Source of the DNA: Oenanthe sinensis
Taxonomy: Eukaryota; Streptophyta; Magnoliopsida; Apiales; Apiaceae
DNA length: 64,000 nt
Assembly: GCA_028671895.1 (NCBI GenBank)
Contig: CM053801.1
Location: 17,831,375 to 17,895,374, forward strand
Direction: 5' to 3'
The translations under genes and the position numbers were made by a program. A model generated the notes under the pieces. It searched no databases, was not told the DNA's origin, and worked only from the letters and a program-made list of their open reading frames with translations. Positions 61,637 to 64,000 of the stretch are shown here, one piece after another (the first letter of the stretch is position 1; the number at the start of each line of letters is the position of its first letter).

Positions 61637-63823
61637 GTTGATTAGGCAACTAATAAACTACTGGTATGTTCGTCCCTGGAGTACCTAGGTTAACCAAAGA
61701 GAAATTAAGGATACAAATCTAAACTTAAAAAGTTGTACAGCATGAGAGTACATAAATTGTAATAAATAAACAAGAAGAACATAGAAAGGTTTGCTGTCAG
61801 TCTGTCATCAATTATACAATTTTATAAATCATGTTCCCTATATTAAACTGTTGGTACCTCAATACAGCACTTCAAAAAACAACCTTGGATCCATTATTTT
61901 GTTCTCTGTAACTGTAACACTGTCTTATCTAATTCTCCGCATCTTCAACAACTGAATGTTCAAGGAAGGAAGATTTAACTCATTATGATTTCTACCAAAA
62001 TGCATAGTGTGCCTTTTCCAATCCAATCTGAGTATGAATTATTTCATGTAAGAATAACTTAATCTTAAAAAAAGAATAATGCTCTTTCTGCATTCACTAT
62101 TTACCTCTCCAATATAGATTCCCATAAATTTCTGGGACAATAATATAGTGAAGACAAACTCCTGCACAAAAGCATACTTTAAGCAAACATATCTACTATT
62201 TTTTCCTGATTTCATGATATTTGGTTTTGTAAAATTCTTTCCCAGCTTATTTAGTGTTTGGAGATGTGGGTTTAGCTTTATTTTAATTTATATATGAGGT
62301 CCTTTTTAACATGAAAACTTTATACAAATGGCTTCTCAAGTAATTTGAAGTATGAGTTCATTCCCTACAAGTTTAGTTTTTCTCCTCATCACCTACAACT
62401 GTGTATTAATTCAAATCTTTTTCATCTCAAAAGTTAAGACTGAGTTTCAGTCAAATTATTTGCAGATGACTGTCAATAATTTATTTTCCTCCTAAAATGA
62501 TCCTCACGTGTTTTTTCTACCACAATAGTCAAAACTGACTTCTAAACAAATCTTTTTCACCTTAAGTCAGAAAACTGAGTCTCAGTTTAATTATCACGTA
62601 TCACCGCTTTCTTCCACACCTAAAACAGATTGATATATCTTCCGTATAACTTTAAGTGTGACACCTAATTCTGCTTCACATATAACAAACCGAACCTATA
62701 AAGTTTTCTCCACTTAATCTCTTTTACTTTGTCCCTGCATAACCCAATTTCTCCATCAAATCTGTCTGCAGGATACCTATCACTTGTCACTTCATTTCAA
62801 ACAACAGATTTAAATATTCAACGAAAAACAACACTCATTCCTTTCCACCTCGAAACAGATTGAGGTTCACTCAAATCCATCCGCAGTACAAGTATATCTT
62901 AATTCTTCTCCACCTAATTTCGAGTCCAAACAAAACATAAAAGGCATGCAATTTCAATCTTCGATACAGTTATATCCAAGTTCCTCTATTCGAAATCGAA
63001 ACATACATATAAAAAAAACTACACCTACTAAAAGAGCATATATATCATCAGCACAAGATCAAAAAAAAAGTCAATACAAAGACATAACAATCAGCAAACT
63101 AAAAAACATTAGCAGGATAAAAATCATTAAATAGAAATCAAACTTACTAAGAACACGTAGAAAGCTAGGCAGTTGAAACCCTAGCTAGCTAGCTTAGCAC
63201 CCTCCCATTCTTCAATTGATTCCACACAGAGAATCGAATTTTATAAAGACAACACTATTTTCAAATAATTCCAAACTAAACATCACCATAATAATAATAA
63301 TAATAATACTCGTATTTATAAAATATCTATGTAACTAGTCTACGTGCAGATACAGTCAAAAAAATTAGTTAATTGCGGAACGGAAGGTATACTTGTGTCT
63401 GCTTTCACATAAGTACACACACAGTAACAAACAGTTACATGACCATTTATATACTAATAATTAATAATAAGCAAGTGTTGTTTGAGGTGTTATCATGAGT
63501 TTACAGTCAAAGATTAGCATTATCACATTTCCACTACCAAACAAATCAGCGCGCAATCTAGCTAGGGACGGAGGGAGTATACGGGAAAAAAATACCTTTT
63601 ATCGAAAACAATTTTTATGGTGAGAATAATTTAAAATGAACAATTCGAAAACATTTTAATTTAACTTAACATCTTTTATATATAACGGAAAACAATTTTT
63701 ATCGTGAGAATAATTGAAGTAAAAAGTGTTTTCGATCCAACAGTTTTACGAATATTTTATATATTATACTATAAGACAATTTGATTACAATACAGTGTTT
63801 TTTATTCGGTGGGGCGTTTTGAA

Positions 63824-63831
63824 TGACGTCA
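63824..63831. promoter_or_regulatory. Palindromic bZIP site TGACGTCA
   Basis: An exact TGACGTCA palindrome (C-box/CRE type, containing TGACG on both strands) lies 20 bp from a second TGACGTG site. TGA factors bind TGACG words. Which gene it serves is unclear because the window ends here. Confidence 0.45.
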
Positions 63832-63850
63832 TTTAGTACTTTACGAGGAG

Positions 63851-63857
63851 TGACGTG
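63851..63857 (+). promoter_or_regulatory. TGACGTG bZIP site
   Basis: TGACGTG (a G/C-box hybrid core followed by cacgcgc) lies 27 bp start-to-start after the TGACGTCA palindrome. The spacing allows two bZIP dimers to sit side by side, as in as-1-type elements. Confidence 0.4.
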
Positions 63858-64000
63858 CACGCGCTGGTGAAGCGGGTGAAAGCGGTAGTTATTGAGGGTA
63901 GCGCGAAGAGAAGTGGGGATAGTGAAGTAAACTATTTTCGCGGGGCCAGTTTACTTTACAACTGTGACTTGGATTTGTTTTTTTCTTTAATGGAGTTTTT

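Larger units (their letters stand above)
61637..64000. other. Upstream region of the TGA gene
   Basis: No protein-coding exon is visible. The 5' leader, possibly split by an intron, may reach about 63200, where a transcription-start-like region with ccctagctagctagc occurs. An (ata)n run lies at about 63287-63308. A solitary ctccctccgtccc-type terminus (minus sense) lies at 63565-63579 without a partner. From about 63820 GC content rises and bZIP-type sites appear, suggesting the edge of another gene's promoter. Confidence 0.5.

Noticed and set aside
63565..63579. Complete Stowaway MITE at the right edge
   Set aside because: Only one gggacggagggagta terminus is present. I found no inverted partner nearby, so it may be a relic.
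1..64000. CRISPR arrays, operons or ribosome-binding sites
   Set aside because: The window is eukaryotic. No regularly spaced repeats of CRISPR type were seen and the genes are intron-split and independently oriented.

Overview
This is nuclear DNA from a flowering plant, almost certainly a eudicot. Every gene is split by GT-AG introns, non-coding sequence is AT-rich and full of small transposons, and the gene families are plant-specific. A nuclear-integrated plastid fragment carrying trnY/trnE sequence agrees with this. The species cannot be named from the sequence. I built the gene models by joining exons by hand. Each complete model closes in frame from ATG to stop, with phases matching at every junction.

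Layout. 1-2312: transposon debris upstream of the first visible CPR5 exon. 2313-4824 (+): 3' part of CPR5, a nuclear-envelope regulator of immunity. 6799-18287 (-): HIT4-like gene, 14 exons, with a 7-kb first intron holding a complete but dead hAT transposon, a hAT MITE, a plastid trnY/trnE insert and LTR-like DNA. 19559-28089 (-): intact 11-exon SERK receptor kinase. 28090-42458: a 14-kb gene desert of MITEs plus a textbook TRIM retroelement with a 5-bp target duplication. 42459-43121 (-): two-exon secreted cysteine-rich defensin-like peptide. 44204-47192 (-): Borealin-like chromosomal passenger gene. 49251-55232 (+): mitochondrial alanine-glyoxylate aminotransferase 2 homologue (AGT2 type). 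56352-61636 (-): clade I TGA (TGA1/TGA4) bZIP factor. 61637-64000: its upstream region, ending with bZIP-type sites.

How the genes relate. CPR5 restrains salicylic-acid immunity, SERKs are co-receptors for pattern and hormone receptors, defensin-like peptides are commonly antimicrobial or signalling peptides, and clade I TGAs are redox-sensitive NPR1-linked factors. Four of the seven genes are thus defence-linked. They are independent transcription units, not an operon. From memory of Arabidopsis loci, CPR5/HIT4-like/TGA1-TGA4 and BORR/AGT2 are also near neighbours there, so the order probably reflects ancestral linkage. I found no novel multi-gene system. The most unusual items are the transposon nest inside a gene for silencing release, a foldback element carrying a possible cryptic CPR5 exon, and two small in-frame deletions in a normally invariant SERK.
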